Source: Onthophagus taurus
Lineage: Eukaryota > Arthropoda > Insecta > Coleoptera > Scarabaeidae
DNA length: 64,000 nucleotides
Direction of reading: 5' to 3'
Assembly: GCF_036711975.1 (NCBI RefSeq)
Contig: NC_091971.1
Coordinates: 2,363,501 to 2,427,500, forward strand
A program made the position numbers and the translations under genes. The notes below the pieces were generated by a model that was given only the letters and a program-made list of their open reading frames with translations, was not told the DNA's origin and did no database searches. Within the stretch, counting starts at the first letter, position 1, and each line of letters begins with the position of its first letter. Positions 46,371-58,669 of this stretch are shown here, in pieces.

Positions 46371-49210
46371 TAAAATTCGTTTTTATTTTTAGATGAATAA
46401 TAATAATTTTAAACGTTTATTCCGGGTGCACAAATGGAATTAACTACAATGGATGTTATTTACAAAGGATATTTTGGTGCTGTGTAGTTATTACAAAGTC
46501 TATTCATGTAATCCGGTTAATAATTCGATCGATAAAATGGCATTCGAGCAAATTAGTATGCAACTGGTTGGTGTGCTGTTAATACTTTGACCATTTTAGC
46601 TGAGGTTGGATGGATATAACAACAGTTTAGCAAAATCATTAATTTAAATTTATAACCTCACTCTCTGACTTTCAATATTGAAACAAATTTTACTCAGATT
46701 CCAAATAGACAATATTTTTAATCTTAATTCTACTATTTTTTGTTCTTCCAGATGGGCGATTTAATTATTTAAATTGAAAAATCAAGCTCCGTCTTTATAA
46801 AATAATCTTCTTCACAAATACCTCTGCTCACCGAAGTGGAGAACACCTCATAATTGCCTAACGATCCGTTTTAATGGAAATTCGATACTACAAAGGGGAG
46901 TTCCAAAACACCTTCAAATCCGCACGGATTTACGTACTGCTTTTGATGCCTTGTTAAAGTAAACCATACAACCTTGTCATATCAATCTAAGGTAGAAATT
47001 TCTAAAAGGGAATTTTAATTTCCCTAAATTTTTGGCGTTAAATTAATCATTGATTTTATAAATAGATTATAAAGGATTAGAAATAGTCTTCCATGAATAC
47101 ATATTTTAATATGTTTATGACTTTTAGAGGTTGATCTATTCTTGGTTCGATTTAAAACTCATTTAATCTCCAAAACAAAATTTCAAATTTATATGTTTTC
47201 GTAATTATTTCTAAAAAAAATAGAAAAACAATATTAGTAGACCCCCGTAATTTTAGTAATAATAACAATGCGTATATTCCATTAAACTAATTATACATTA
47301 TGTGATAAAACCACGTTATATTGGTTTCTGGTAAAAGCCATTTTACACCGAAACGCGATAATAATTTTATTTTATGAATAACAAGCTAAAAATGTGTTCA
47401 TCTAATTGTAAGTTGGAATAATGTCGATCGAAAATAACTTCAAATGTTTAAATTGAACGCAAAAATAACGAAAAAAATGGAACTTTTTGGCTTGTATATT
47501 ATAAACTCAATAAAAATTTTAATCGTTTTAATTTTTGATGTTTCGGTTTTAAATCAAAAGACATCAATCCAAAAAAAAACATGTTTATATCTATAAACTA
47601 TATTCAAAATTATATTACAGTAAAACATCGATATAACGGACTAATATGGGGAAGGGAGCAGTATTGCCAACCTATACGGGCGAAATCTCAGAAATTGTTG
47701 TTTGATAAAGGTTTACAAATTAATTAATATATGTATATAGCCGGTTTTTATTTTTTTAAACTCAAATAATTTAACTTAAAGAATTGTTTATTTTTCTGAA
47801 TAGAGGATCATATTGACAAGTTATTAATATGGTAACACTCGGGATTCGGAGCATGTTACAAAAAAACTTTTAGAACAAAAGTTGTAGCAAATTTTATTCT
47901 AAACAATATTGCTCTCTTTCACTTTTACTCTCAGATGCGTAAATATCCAGAAAAATACGAAAATATGATAATTTGATGAAAGCGTTGTTGCACTGGGGAT
48001 TGCAAAAAAACTTTTTAAACAAAAGTTGTAGCTAATTTATTCGCTATAACGCTGAATAACAACTACAACTAGAACTAACACTACAATATTTTGTTCGTTA
48101 TATTTGAAGTCCGTTCTAACGCGGTCTGTAATACCGAGGTATAATTGTATTTCATGATTAATGATTACAGCAAATGAATTTAATGTATATTATATTTGAC
48201 AGACAGATTCTGGATTATAATGTATTAAAGCTCAGTGGCCCCTTTTGACTCGGTGGATTCAATAATGCACCACCTCGTTAGTACTGCTCGGCGCCGCCGT
48301 TTTGTGCCTTTCGTATTACGCGAGAGAGGTTTCAACCTTTCCCCCCACCCTTTCGATTTTATGCGCCCCTTTAGGCCCCCGGGCCAGACAAGTAACAACC
48401 GAGCGGTACTAATTAACTATAGAAACGGCGCTAATTACTTCTGCAAAGTGTGGCCGGCTAAACAGAGCATAAAAATAAAATCAAAAGACAACTTACATTT
48501 TAAAATAACACCCTTGTTATCTAATCCAAATAACTTTATTACAAAAAAGAAACTTATAAGAAAAATATCATATATTCATAATTGGTAATAAAAGGTTAAT
48601 TTTTCCTTCGAAAAAAGAAAAAAAGGTAAAAAAATACTAAAAAAGATAAAGGGGCTGATTTGATAAAAGGATGATGGGAAACGCTTTGTCCCTCTCATCA
48701 TCAAAGACGTGGAAGAGGAAATAAATGAAATAAAAAGGAAACTCATTTCCTGCTCCCTACGTTCCGGATAAAAATATATCGTCTTTTTGAGAGAAAAAAA
48801 AGACGAACAACGAACAACCAGATAAACAACAACAACAAAAAAGTAATAAAATTCTTTAAAAAAAGTTTCCATTTTTATGGCTCCTTTTTTTTGGTACAAA
48901 AATCGAGATATCTCTGATTCTCCATTATGTTCATTTATTTCTATTTTTTCCTTGAATGTCGGGAGCGAATTCGATTCGCGTCGTGCAAAAAAAAGGGACG
49001 TTCTTGAATGCGCGTATTCTCGATTCAGCCCAATTCGCGTTGCATTTTGCATTCAGTATGAGCAGGCAAAATCGATTTTGGCTTGTGTCAAATCTACGTG
49101 CTATTCTGTCTATAAATCTCTGAAATATTCGCCTCTATTTTACCATTTTCAGGATCACTTTTTATCGCGAAACTTTAAAGATATAAAAATATGTATTTTA
49201 AAGCACACAG
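46371..49210. other. gene-free stretch
   Basis: AT-rich, with one short CTAG repeat remnant at 48047-48095 (CGCTGAATAACAACTACAAC then TAGAACTAACAC) and one clearly GC-rich block at 48235-48460. Long frames over 48235-49350 have no recognisable similarity and overlap on opposite strands, so I do not call them. Confidence 0.4.
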
Positions 49211-49217
49211 TTTGCTT

Positions 49218-50455
49218 TTTTTCTATAATTCCTAATAAAGTTGGCAATATTAACAGGGGAATTTTATTATATCATGTTTTGAAATCAATTTATGTCAAAT
49301 TGACGTTTAATTTCTCATTAAATAATAAATTTCGGGACCCTAGATAATACCAACAAAAACAAAAAAAAATTTTGACCTTGACATGTATTTTGAGGTTATT
49401 TTCATCTTCTTTTATGCTTTCCAGATTGTAATAATGTAATAATAAACAATCTCATCGATATATCAATACCGTTCAATAATTTCGAAATCAACTTCAACTT
49501 GTTGATTTAATCTATCTTCCCATTTTTCAGGTGTGATGATACGAACTGTAAGGTGATTGAATAAGGTTGACATTGTGGTGGGACATGGGAAAGTCAATAA
49601 ACTACGGAGCGTATTGCCGATAGCAAAGGGCAAACTTCCTTTATTAAAAGGGTCAGAAGTTTACAGACTTCTGTAAAAAGTACGATGTAGGACAAACTGA
49701 ACGCAACTTTGAATGTCGTATAAAGAAACATGAAATGAAAAAAAAAATGCTGTCATAAAATAGATTTTGATATGACAAAACTATTTGCTACTATTACCAG
49801 AGAATGGCCTAAGGGGCTATAGAAATTTATCGGGAAAAGAGCGACATGAATAGAGAGAATGGTATAGAGAACTCAAGCGAACCTAGAATATATCACTGAA
49901 ATCGATGAAGGAGTCCACACCGAACACAGCAATTAGCGAACAGTAATTAGTTAATTAATTATTTAATGTTTAGTTACCAGTGTAACTTGTGTTAAGTTTC
50001 TATTGATTTTGTCACTTTTAAAGTTAAGAAATAAATACGTAACGTCAAACAGAGTAATGCAGTATAGCTCATTTTTTTTCTATAATACCTGCCAAATTGT
50101 TCTAAAGTTGGCAAAATTAACAGGGAGTTTTGTTTTATCATGTTTTGAAATAAATATGTCACACTGACGTTTGAACTTTCGTTATTCAAAAAGAAAAGGT
50201 GCATAAAAAATGTTGTGGGGTGTTTATTTGCCTAGAAAAGGTGTTTTGTTCTATTTAATTACTTTGTAGCACATTTTTACAATAAATATGTACTTCGTTA
50301 AAATCGTATATCTAAAGATCTATTAGTATTTTAACCTCAACTATTTAGTTACTGAAAATGTTACTAAAAATCAGGAAAACAACATAAATTTTATGAGGGT
50401 TCTAGATAATACCAACAGAAACCCTAAAAAATGTACATTGACAAGTATTATAGAA
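49218..50455. repeat. diverged duplicated segment flanking a Penelope-like scrap
   Basis: 49218-49395 and 50077-50455 share TTTTTCTATAAT, AAAGTTGGCAA, ATTAACAGGG, TATCATGTTTTGAAAT, TGACGTTT and CTAGATAATACCAACA in the same order and orientation. In the right copy about 200 bp separate the last shared word from the rest. The scrap at 49560-49960 lies between the copies. Confidence 0.6.
49560..49960 (+). mobile_element. Penelope-like retroelement scrap (GIY-YIG region)
   Basis: The translation gives YDVGQTERNFECRIKKHEMK, the form of the GIY-YIG nuclease domain that ends Penelope-like elements (usual YVGQTKRSFKTRLKEH), followed downstream by an EWPKAIEI-like and SSEPRIYH-like stretch. It is a short broken remnant. 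Confidence 0.5.
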
Positions 50456-52470
50456 AAAAAACGAACTATACGTCAATATTATTTCATTGTATTTTTGAAT
50501 GTACTCAAAAATTGACTTTGTGTCAACTTTATATAGAGTTCTTACGTCTATAGTATGAAGTTCTTACTATCTAAGTTATGTCGCTTTATCAATAGATGAC
50601 ACAACCAACAATAATAGAAAATGATTCTGTTAACAAACGTGTATCCTCCTAACTATCTTATCAGAAATATTGGTTGAAAAACTCTGCGAAAAGGTTTGCA
50701 GGTTACGTCACGAGTTAATGTCCAATGAAATTTTATACAATAATATGATCCATATTTATTTTGTCATATAAGCTACAGCATTACAATGTATTATTATGAT
50801 GTAAATATACCAGTGTCCCATTTAAGGGAATATTTCAAAAACTACCCATCGGATCAAAAAAGGTTTGGGATAAACTTGGGTAAACTCCCATATTCCCTGA
50901 GGTTGGAACGGAGAGTAACCTTAAAATATCAAGTGGAACCCTTTTTACTAGAGATCCAAATTCTTTATAAATATATTTTTTAACGCATAAAACTAAAAGT
51001 TACACCATGGATTTTAGTAATAATAATAACTATTCATGAAAAAAAGAATGTTGTTACTCTGTACGGTGAGCGTTCTTTTTTCTACTGAAGGAAGAGTATA
51101 AGAAATGAAAAAAAAGCATGCAGCTTGGGTTTGGGGAAAAAATATTACATATTTCTCGAATGAGTGTCTAAAACATACTGGAGTTACAGAAAATTCCTCC
51201 GGATCAAGTATTCATACATTAAGATCTGTAGGATAACTTCTAAACTTAACTAATGATTGCATGTCTCTGACAGTATTTCAATGTTCCTGATGTCTTATTG
51301 GCCGTGCTAAGTGTTGTTCGTGAAGAACAACACTTAGCAGAACAAGATGGTTTATATAGATGATTGGCATTATTCTGTCAATATTCCAGTACACATGGTG
51401 TCTTACAGAAGTATTTAATTGCTGTTCTAGGATACTGAATAAAATGGCACATGGCTCTAATAGCTCTCGTATTCTTTTGCTGCCAAAAAGATTAGATACA
51501 GCTTGCAGAAGGTTACATACATCCTTGCATAAAACTAAATACTGCTGATAAGAAGACTGAAGTAACTGTATAAAATTTTTTTATTATTCTTTGTTATACG
51601 TTGTCATTGCAAATTGATAAGCATTTTGCTTTTTTGAAACCATCCTGAAAACATTACTTTTCACTTCGATGAAGTTCCATTAAAAATGAAAATGAAACCT
51701 CGACTTTTTTTTAAGAACTCAATTTCAATCTAGTAAAATTGAAAAAGCTAATTATCTCAATCTCCCCTTCTTTTTTTTCCTTTATAAAAAGAAACCCCCC
51801 CGAGTTTTCGACGCCGAGTAGATTTCAAAGAGAAAACTGGGTACAAAAAAAAAATATAGAGTAAAGCGATTTTCCACCTTAGGGAGAAAACGCGGTGACC
51901 AGTAAAGGAGACCCCAAGAAGCCTCTTCAATAGGTTGAAGGGTCCGAGGGGGTCCTGTAAAAGATCGTAGGTAAGTTTTCCCAAAGCGTTTACGTCGTCT
52001 TCTCACCGTTTCATGGAAAAATCTATTTTCACCGTCGCGGCTGGAAAAACTAGGTCAAAATTTTCCGTGTGACCAACGTCCATAGATAATTTAACAACAC
52101 GTTGCTCGGTTTATTTCCGCTACAGAAGTTAAAGTAGTACTAAAAAAAATAGGGCAATTTTTTTACAAAACCAAAATTTTTTTAATAAAGATTAAAACGA
52201 AGGTTATAATTCTCTCTTAAATGGGATTTAAATTAATAATCTGTTTGAAATTGCCTTTTGAGCCGGGTGAAACAATTTGTCTTGAGATTACTTAAAGTTG
52301 GTTTGGGGTAATCCAACAATTTGTAAATGTCCCTTGATAATAATGTTCAGGGTTAAAGGTCGGTCTCTATTAGGTACCCGTTTTCCTTCCATTTTAGAGG
52401 ATCAAAAGAACCATAAAGATTGAATTTTCTTTCAAAAAATTTTTAGGTTATGACAGGTAATATTTTCTGC
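50456..52470. other. gene-free stretch
   Basis: No gene is recognised. A perfect 15 bp inverted repeat lies at 51305-51339. A mixed-composition block at about 51870-52090 has overlapping frames on one strand but no recognisable protein. Confidence 0.4.
51305..51339. repeat. perfect short hairpin
   Basis: TGCTAAGTGTTGTTC, a 5 nt loop, then the exact inverse GAACAACACTTAGCA. At 35 nt it is too short for a microRNA precursor and it lacks a T-tract, so a protein-binding palindrome or a deletion scar of a foldback element is more likely. Confidence 0.6.
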
Positions 52471-52471
52471 A

Positions 52472-52545
52472 TGTCTCTTAAGACGGCTAAACCCGAATGT
52501 TTCTAGTTCTAGGTCTAGTGTTAGTTGAACTTTTAATTCAATTAA
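52472..52545 (+). repeat. palindromic CTAG repeat locus 6, half unit
   Basis: Only the right half of the hairpin remains: TCTTAAGACGGCTAAACCCG then AATGTTTCTAGTTC and the phased hexamers, ending in GTTAGTTGAAC. Confidence 0.8.
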
Positions 52546-54020
52546 AACAAATTAAAAACTTGTCATACAACAGACTTTTGGCTATAACGGTCCCTCCTTT
52601 CCCCGTATTAATCCATTACATCGAGATTTTAATCTAATTAATTTGACGTTTAATATTGACAGATAACATAACCTCAAAAAAATTCCAAAAACGTCAATTT
52701 AAAGTTTTGTTGATACCTTTTCATTTTTCTAATAAATTTATCATTTTAAATTCAAATTGAAACTTCAGTTAAAGTAAATGTTTGCGAAACTTGATGTTTG
52801 CTAAACGTATTTTGAAGGAGGGAGAAAATTTTCAATTTATCGTTTATCCTGTTTAAAGAAAAGATTCGGTTCCAATATTTGAAAATACATATTACTTAGG
52901 TAGCAGAGAACGTAATCGGTTGACGTGTTTAGTGATCTAATTCACCAATGGATTGCACATAGTCTGTCAACCTTAATTATCACCTCTCATCCCTTAATCA
53001 AGTTCGAAAAGTAGTCTCCGGTTTCCGGCTCGCTTCCCTTTAGCACAACGATAACGCTGACAGTTACGTGTTGAGGGGTGAAGCAATTAACAGATGTATT
53101 AAGAGATGGAAGGGGAAACAACCCAACCATTACGCTAATTACAAAAAAGAAACAAAAATAACTTAACATTTCAAGTTTGCGAGATATTTACAACTTTTAG
53201 TAATAAATAATTAAAACATTTTCGACCCAAATTTTAAAATTTTAACATTTTTTTAACACTGATAACTATTACTTACCTGCTGATAACACAGGTTAATCGT
53301 TAAAAAAGCTCGTAGTCGCATGTTATCTAAATTATTGGTCCGACTATGCATCGAACTAAACTCGTATGTAAATATTTGTGATAGTGAAAGTCGTCGTCGA
53401 CGTAAATATAAAGAATAAGTTCAACAAATAAGTTAAAATGACACATTGGTAAAATAACTGTCAAGTTAAAATGACACAGTGGTGAAATTAATGTCATGAA
53501 TGACAACTATAATATACCTATGTATGTATTTAGCACACTTGTAACTTGTTTAAACGAGTTTTACAATACTAAGATTTATCTAAACAACGAATTTTGATTT
53601 ATTCCACGTAGACTTACCTCAATAAACCTACCCGAGTAAATTTATTTTGTTGAACACACCATGTTAATTAACGTTGGTAATAATACTTTGTATAACCACA
53701 TCAACGTCGTCAACTTTAACTAAAATCAGTGATGCACAAATAATAACGTTTCGTGCCTTATGATAATAAAACTTGTTATAAACATAAACATGTGTAGTGG
53801 TCAGTACTACCAACAGTTTATTTTTTCTTGATATTTATAGGACAAATCTGTCAAACCGTTTCTGATTGGTTCAAGGTCGAAATTCCATTCGCCCATATCA
53901 AATAATGCAAGCAAATTTATTGACGTGTACTATATAAAACGAGTTAAAAATCTATTATGTTCAATGAGATGTATTAAGACATTTTAGATTAAAATTCGAA
54001 AAAAAATGTAAGTGTATAGT

Positions 54021-54036
54021 GGTGCCCTCTAGTGGA
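54021..54036 (-). promoter_or_regulatory. CTCF-like motif, full match
   Basis: The minus strand reads CCACTAGAGGGCAC, which satisfies all 14 positions of the vertebrate CTCF core CCASYAGRKGGCRS. It is the best such match in the window and lies in gene-poor DNA. Confidence 0.5.
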
Positions 54037-54374
54037 CATAAACGAGTGATAAATTGCTCGCGTGAAGTCGGTTCATGGAGGACTTACGGTATGTAAATAA
54101 GACATTTTTCTCTTTTTTAAAAAGCCAAGTTAAAAAATTTCATCTTTGCTTTTAATCTTATTGCTGCATTTTATTGTTAATAATTATCTGTCATAGCTAA
54201 TTATCGAGTTATCAATAATTATTTTTGATATTAACCTAATTGTAAAGATAACCTAAAAGTTATGTCAAATTTTTAAAATAAAATGGGTACGTTCGTTAAT
54301 TGTCAACATTTATGACATTTTATGTCACTTTTAAAAATTAGAAAATAACGATTTACTCAAGAATGGTAGTACAA

Positions 54375-54520
54375 ATTTTAATACCAACTGCTGGTTCTGG
54401 CCCCACAAACGCTTTACGTTGCCATTTCGTGCTAACTCATCTGCTGCTCTCTTGCCAGCAACCCCAGAGTGACCTGGGACCCAGATCAGAGCGATCTGTT
54501 ATCACAACTCAGTGTGTTTA
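54375..54520 (-). mobile_element. LINE RNase H fragment
   Basis: The minus strand reads LIWVPGHSGVAGKRAADELA then RNG, the His-containing end of the RNase H domain of R1/Jockey/I-type retrotransposons. After a frame change it continues AFVGPEPAVGI, also typical of these elements. Only about 45 codons are left. Confidence 0.75.
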
Positions 54521-56690
54521 AAGTTCTTTTACAGTCATTACACAGAACCAACACCGTTTTCACGACAACATATCTACTTTTGCTTTTACTCTTCCAAGTG
54601 AAATAGAGATTTTACAGATCGAATACAGATTTTGCAGTACTATAGTACTTAATCAAAATAGTTCTTTGATTAGATTAAAAGAATTGAAACGTAAATTTCG
54701 TCTCCCCAATTGGGTTTTTATTTAAATATTATCAATAAATGATTGAGAGATGATAAAAGAAAAGCCGACTGAATTAATTCAGTGACGTATATTATGCATT
54801 AATAATCGGTGATATCTTATCGTACGTCACGATATATGTTCGGTATTATTTGTTATTGTGTCGAGTGCAACGAACCAAAACAGTGTGAGTGTGTAGTTTA
54901 TAGTATATTATGAATTTCGATTTTCGCCCCTGATACGTTGCCGTCGGATATCGAACAGTTGCGGTTTATAACTGCGTGTTAATCTTTACAGTCATAAACA
55001 TCTAATATAAATTAACGATCTCACCCAAAAAAAAATAATAATAATTCGGAAAAAGATAACTTCGTTTTTATAGGTTAATTTCGTTTCATTATATATTTTA
55101 CTTAATCAAAATAATATATCATTTGAAATTAAGTTAATTGTATGAAGTGAAGTTAGCCGTAGACGACTATAACCTCAAAAGCTAATGTTATGCGTATCGG
55201 AAGCTTCAAACTCCGGAAGAGCAATTAAAACTTATCCGGGCCGCTCTCCTTACTTAAAACTCTCGTCTTGGAAGTACAACTAGTTTGTCATAGTCATCGT
55301 CTTCAGGACGTAAATTTACCACACTTTCCAGATGTGGTTTTTACTTAGTTTAAAGTTATGTACCACAAAAAAAAAAGTAAATTTCCACGCGACGTCACCT
55401 CTTGAATGAGGGAAGAAGGCGGAGGTCGAATAACGCCCTTAATGAAGTTAACTGTAATTGCCTTTTCCGCTTTCAAGCTCTCACGCGCGAGGAGAATCGG
55501 AAAAAAAAATTAAAAAAGGAAATGAGTGAAAGAGAGAAGGGCAATTTTTTCGTTTGAATTTCGCTGTGGCCAAAACGCAATTTCAACCGAATCCGACTCG
55601 GTTTCGTTTCGCTATTTCCGCGGTGTTTGTTTTTGAGACCGGCATCGATTGATGTTTGTTGCCAATGATAATATTGAGCTAAAACCTCGAAAAGTGAATT
55701 AATACGTGCCCCGAGTTTAAAGCGATTTGAAAATTTTTGATTACTCCCTTTCAATTTATGATCTTTTAAATTGATCCATAATCTTTATCTTAAAAAAAAT
55801 TCAAATTGGACCACCATCAAAGCAAGATTATTTTTAATCCTTTTTAGTCAAAGTTAGTAAACCTTTTCAGTTGCAAATTTGACTTTAAATATTCTAAACA
55901 GCAACACATTAATAATAAAATTATATGGTGGTCTATTTTGATATGGTCAAAGCGCCATCAATGTTACCAAAAGAAGAAAAGCACAATATTTTGTAGCGCC
56001 ACAGAATGCCAAATTAATTTTTGATTAATCACCCACCTCCAAAGAGTTAAGTAACGAAATTCACGTTTTATTTAATTATATGTATTATAACTCACAAATA
56101 AGGATGATTTTACGATTCATTCTTTTTCGTTACTAATAAATTTGCAATTAGATTGATGTTATCATTGTTATAAAGCATTTTCAATCAAGATGACAACCAA
56201 AAACGATTTAATTTTTATGTCACCATTTAGGGATTTAATGCTAATTTCATGTGGATCGAACCAACCTTCAATTTAATTGATTACCGTGAAAAAAATCAAC
56301 AATCAACGTTTATATTGATAATAATAACAATAATCATTAAAATTTTGAATTTAAAATTATTACAGCCACAGTTTATGTTAATCAAAACTGGAGTTTTTTT
56401 AATTCCGCCAACTGTAAATAAATAAAATTTTAAAAAAATTACATTTTAAAAACTTTTACTAGTGCTAAATTAATTTATTAAGATTAATTAAAGACTTCAT
56501 TAATAAATCCGTTCATAAACGTTGTTGTATTTACAAGATTTAATTTAAAATTGATTCTTTGACATTTGAGGTTATGTCATTATTTTGACGTGCTAAAGGA
56601 TAACGTTTTGAATTAGTGAAGTTATTTTAGTTAATTACAGTAAATACGACCTGAAAGACACCTGTTTTCAACAAATTTTATTTAAATTGT

Positions 56691-56889
56691 ATGATTTTCA
56701 AAGCCTTGGGTTATATAAAAACTTTTACGAAAAGAGTAAATTTGATGTGGACTCGAGTTCATAAAGCTCGTCGTTTTGTTAGAGAAAGTTTGAAACTTTT
56801 ACGGAATAAGCCAACGGTCAAAGTTGATATTGAACCTCTTTCTACTCTTCAGCTACCAAAGCGAAGGCCCGTAGTTGAAATCTGTTCAG
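56691..56889 (+). CDS. possible short coding exon, unknown protein
   Basis: The frame starts MIFKALGYIKTFTKRVN, continues WTRVHKARRFVRESLKLLRN and ends VVEICS just before a TTCAG|GTATTT donor-like site. Composition is more balanced than the flanks and the sequence is basic. A possible acceptor TTTCAG at 56951-56956 would add only about nine codons before a stop. I do not recognise the product; it may equally be chance. Confidence 0.22.
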
Positions 56890-57769
56890 GTATTTTACAT
56901 TAACTACGAGGAGATTTTATTAAGAATTTTATTAGCGGTTAAAGAGTAACTTTCAGAAGCAAAAACGACGATTATAACACTTTAAATCGACGGAAGATAT
57001 TGATAGCTTTTCTTATTTAACTTTCCTTATCGACGATGATGACATCTAATTGCACCTCAACTATAACATTTTAAAATATTTTAAAAATAAAATAAGCTTA
57101 ATAACCATTAAGTTATTTTTGTAACAAAGTTATAAATGAAACATCTTTACGCGTGTATAAACTGCAATAAAATATTGTGTAGACGAAAGCTACAAAATAA
57201 GCAGTGAACTTTCACATTAACTTTAATAACGGTTTTGTCCCCGGTTAGATCTTCTTTACTGTATATAACGTAAAGGAGTTTAGTGTTAGTGTGGTTTTCA
57301 AAACGCGTTACGACAACTTTAAAGCACGTTTCTTATTCAAAAAATATTTTCGTGGAAATTTAATGATTTATTTTTGAATTCAAGGCAAAATATACACAAT
57401 TTATTGTTATTTATACTTTGTTACTTCGTGCTGATAAAATAGATTTAAGTAATAATTTAAGAAAAATATTTTAAGTTGGTATTACGAAATAACACCCTTC
57501 AAGTTCTTATGTCAATTTAGGTTATGTTTTTGTTGTCATTTTTGACATATGACACTACCAACAGAAATTTAAATTACATCTTATAACGTTTAATAACGTT
57601 TTTTTGGGATAATCCAAGAATGAAATGTATTATTTGTGGTTATTAAGGGATGATTTTGTATAACACCGCATTTGAAATGAAAAGTGAGTTACTTTTTCTT
57701 GGTAATTAATATATTTTTTTAACTTTCTAATGGAATTTGTTTTAAAGACGGTTCTGTATATAACACCCA

Positions 57770-57950
57770 AAGATAAACCGAACACAATCTCGGACAGTCA
57801 GTCCGTCGGGTCAGCGTCAACGGAAATTGTAATTTAAGACAACAAGATACGCTGCTTCTCTCGGTCCCGGGTATATACTCGGGGCGATAACGAATTTGAA
57901 ACGCGCGTGTACATTCACACTCACCACGAGCCTCTGGTTTTCCTCCTTCG
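57770..57950. promoter_or_regulatory. CpG-rich block, possible promoter
   Basis: A CpG-rich stretch with TCAGTC initiator-like words and a TATATA (GGGTATATACTCGG) readable on either strand. It could serve a distal first exon of PDE9 (minus) or an unseen transcript. Motif evidence only. Confidence 0.25.
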
Positions 57951-58239
57951 TAAAAAAAATAGAACAGTCTCACTTTACTAAATAGAACAGAACCACTTCA
58001 ATCCCACCCTTTAAAAATCGAAAAATCAAAACCCTTTCTTAAATCACCTTTTTTTCTTGGTTATTTCTCTTCTTATTCAGAAAGTTCTTTTGTAGTTTTT
58101 CAAAAAAGGTTCACTTCCGGTCGCACAATAAATACACAGAACTAATTTACTTAGTGTTAGCTAAAAGAGATTATTATAACTTAATGAAAAAAAATTTTTT
58201 GTTGATAATAGTTCGAAGCGTTGCGGTTTTGTTGTTAAC

Positions 58240-58460
58240 GTTTGGTTTAATCGCGGCGTAAATGTTTTGGAAATGTAGCGTAGAGAGCGAGCGTAAACTT
58301 GCGTACGGTGATGACCGATACGATTGCAAAAAGCGAACTGAGAGCCGGCCGCCAGGCGCCGATAAATGGTAGGACGCGCGACTTGACGTGAGCGCGACGG
58401 CGGCGATCCTAGTCGGCGCAACTCGTCAAATATCGGTTCCCGAATGGATTCGAGTAACAT
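58240..58460. promoter_or_regulatory. CpG-rich block, possible promoter
   Basis: The most CpG-dense 220 bp of the window (GCGCGACGGCGGCG, GGCCGCCAGGCGCC), with TCTCAGTTCG as an initiator-like word on the minus strand. A 99-codon frame on the minus strand has no recognisable similarity and I treat it as non-coding. Confidence 0.3.
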
Positions 58461-58669
58461 TAATAGTGATATCTAAAGTGATGCTGATAAAAAATTGTGC
58501 TATTACAATTTTTTTATTACTAATTTATGCATTGAAAAACGTAATGGTGTTAACCATGTAAAGATATACAGGTGTTTCAAGTTATAAATCAATTACAATA
58601 AAATATACACATAAATCACATAAATGTTGAAATCTATAGATATACAGTGCATTGCATACATATTGCCTC

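Larger units (their letters stand above)
52546..58660. other. gene-poor stretch with CpG-rich blocks
   Basis: Contains a 33 bp direct repeat (AAGTTAAAATGACACA at about 53432 and 53465), a strong CTCF-like motif (54021-54036), a LINE RNase H scrap (54375-54520) and a short plus-strand frame (56691-56889). CpG-richer blocks are at about 55180-55260, 55380-55640, 57770-57950 and 58240-58460. The last two are the best candidates for distal promoters. Confidence 0.4.

Noticed and set aside
48235-49347. Overlapping frames of 117, 158 and 156 codons on both strands
   Set aside because: The frames overlap antisense to each other and none resembles a protein; the GC-rich part explains the lack of stops.
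58161-58460. 99-codon minus-strand frame
   Set aside because: Falls in the most CpG-dense block, rich in Arg and Ser as random GC-rich DNA gives; better read as promoter or UTR.
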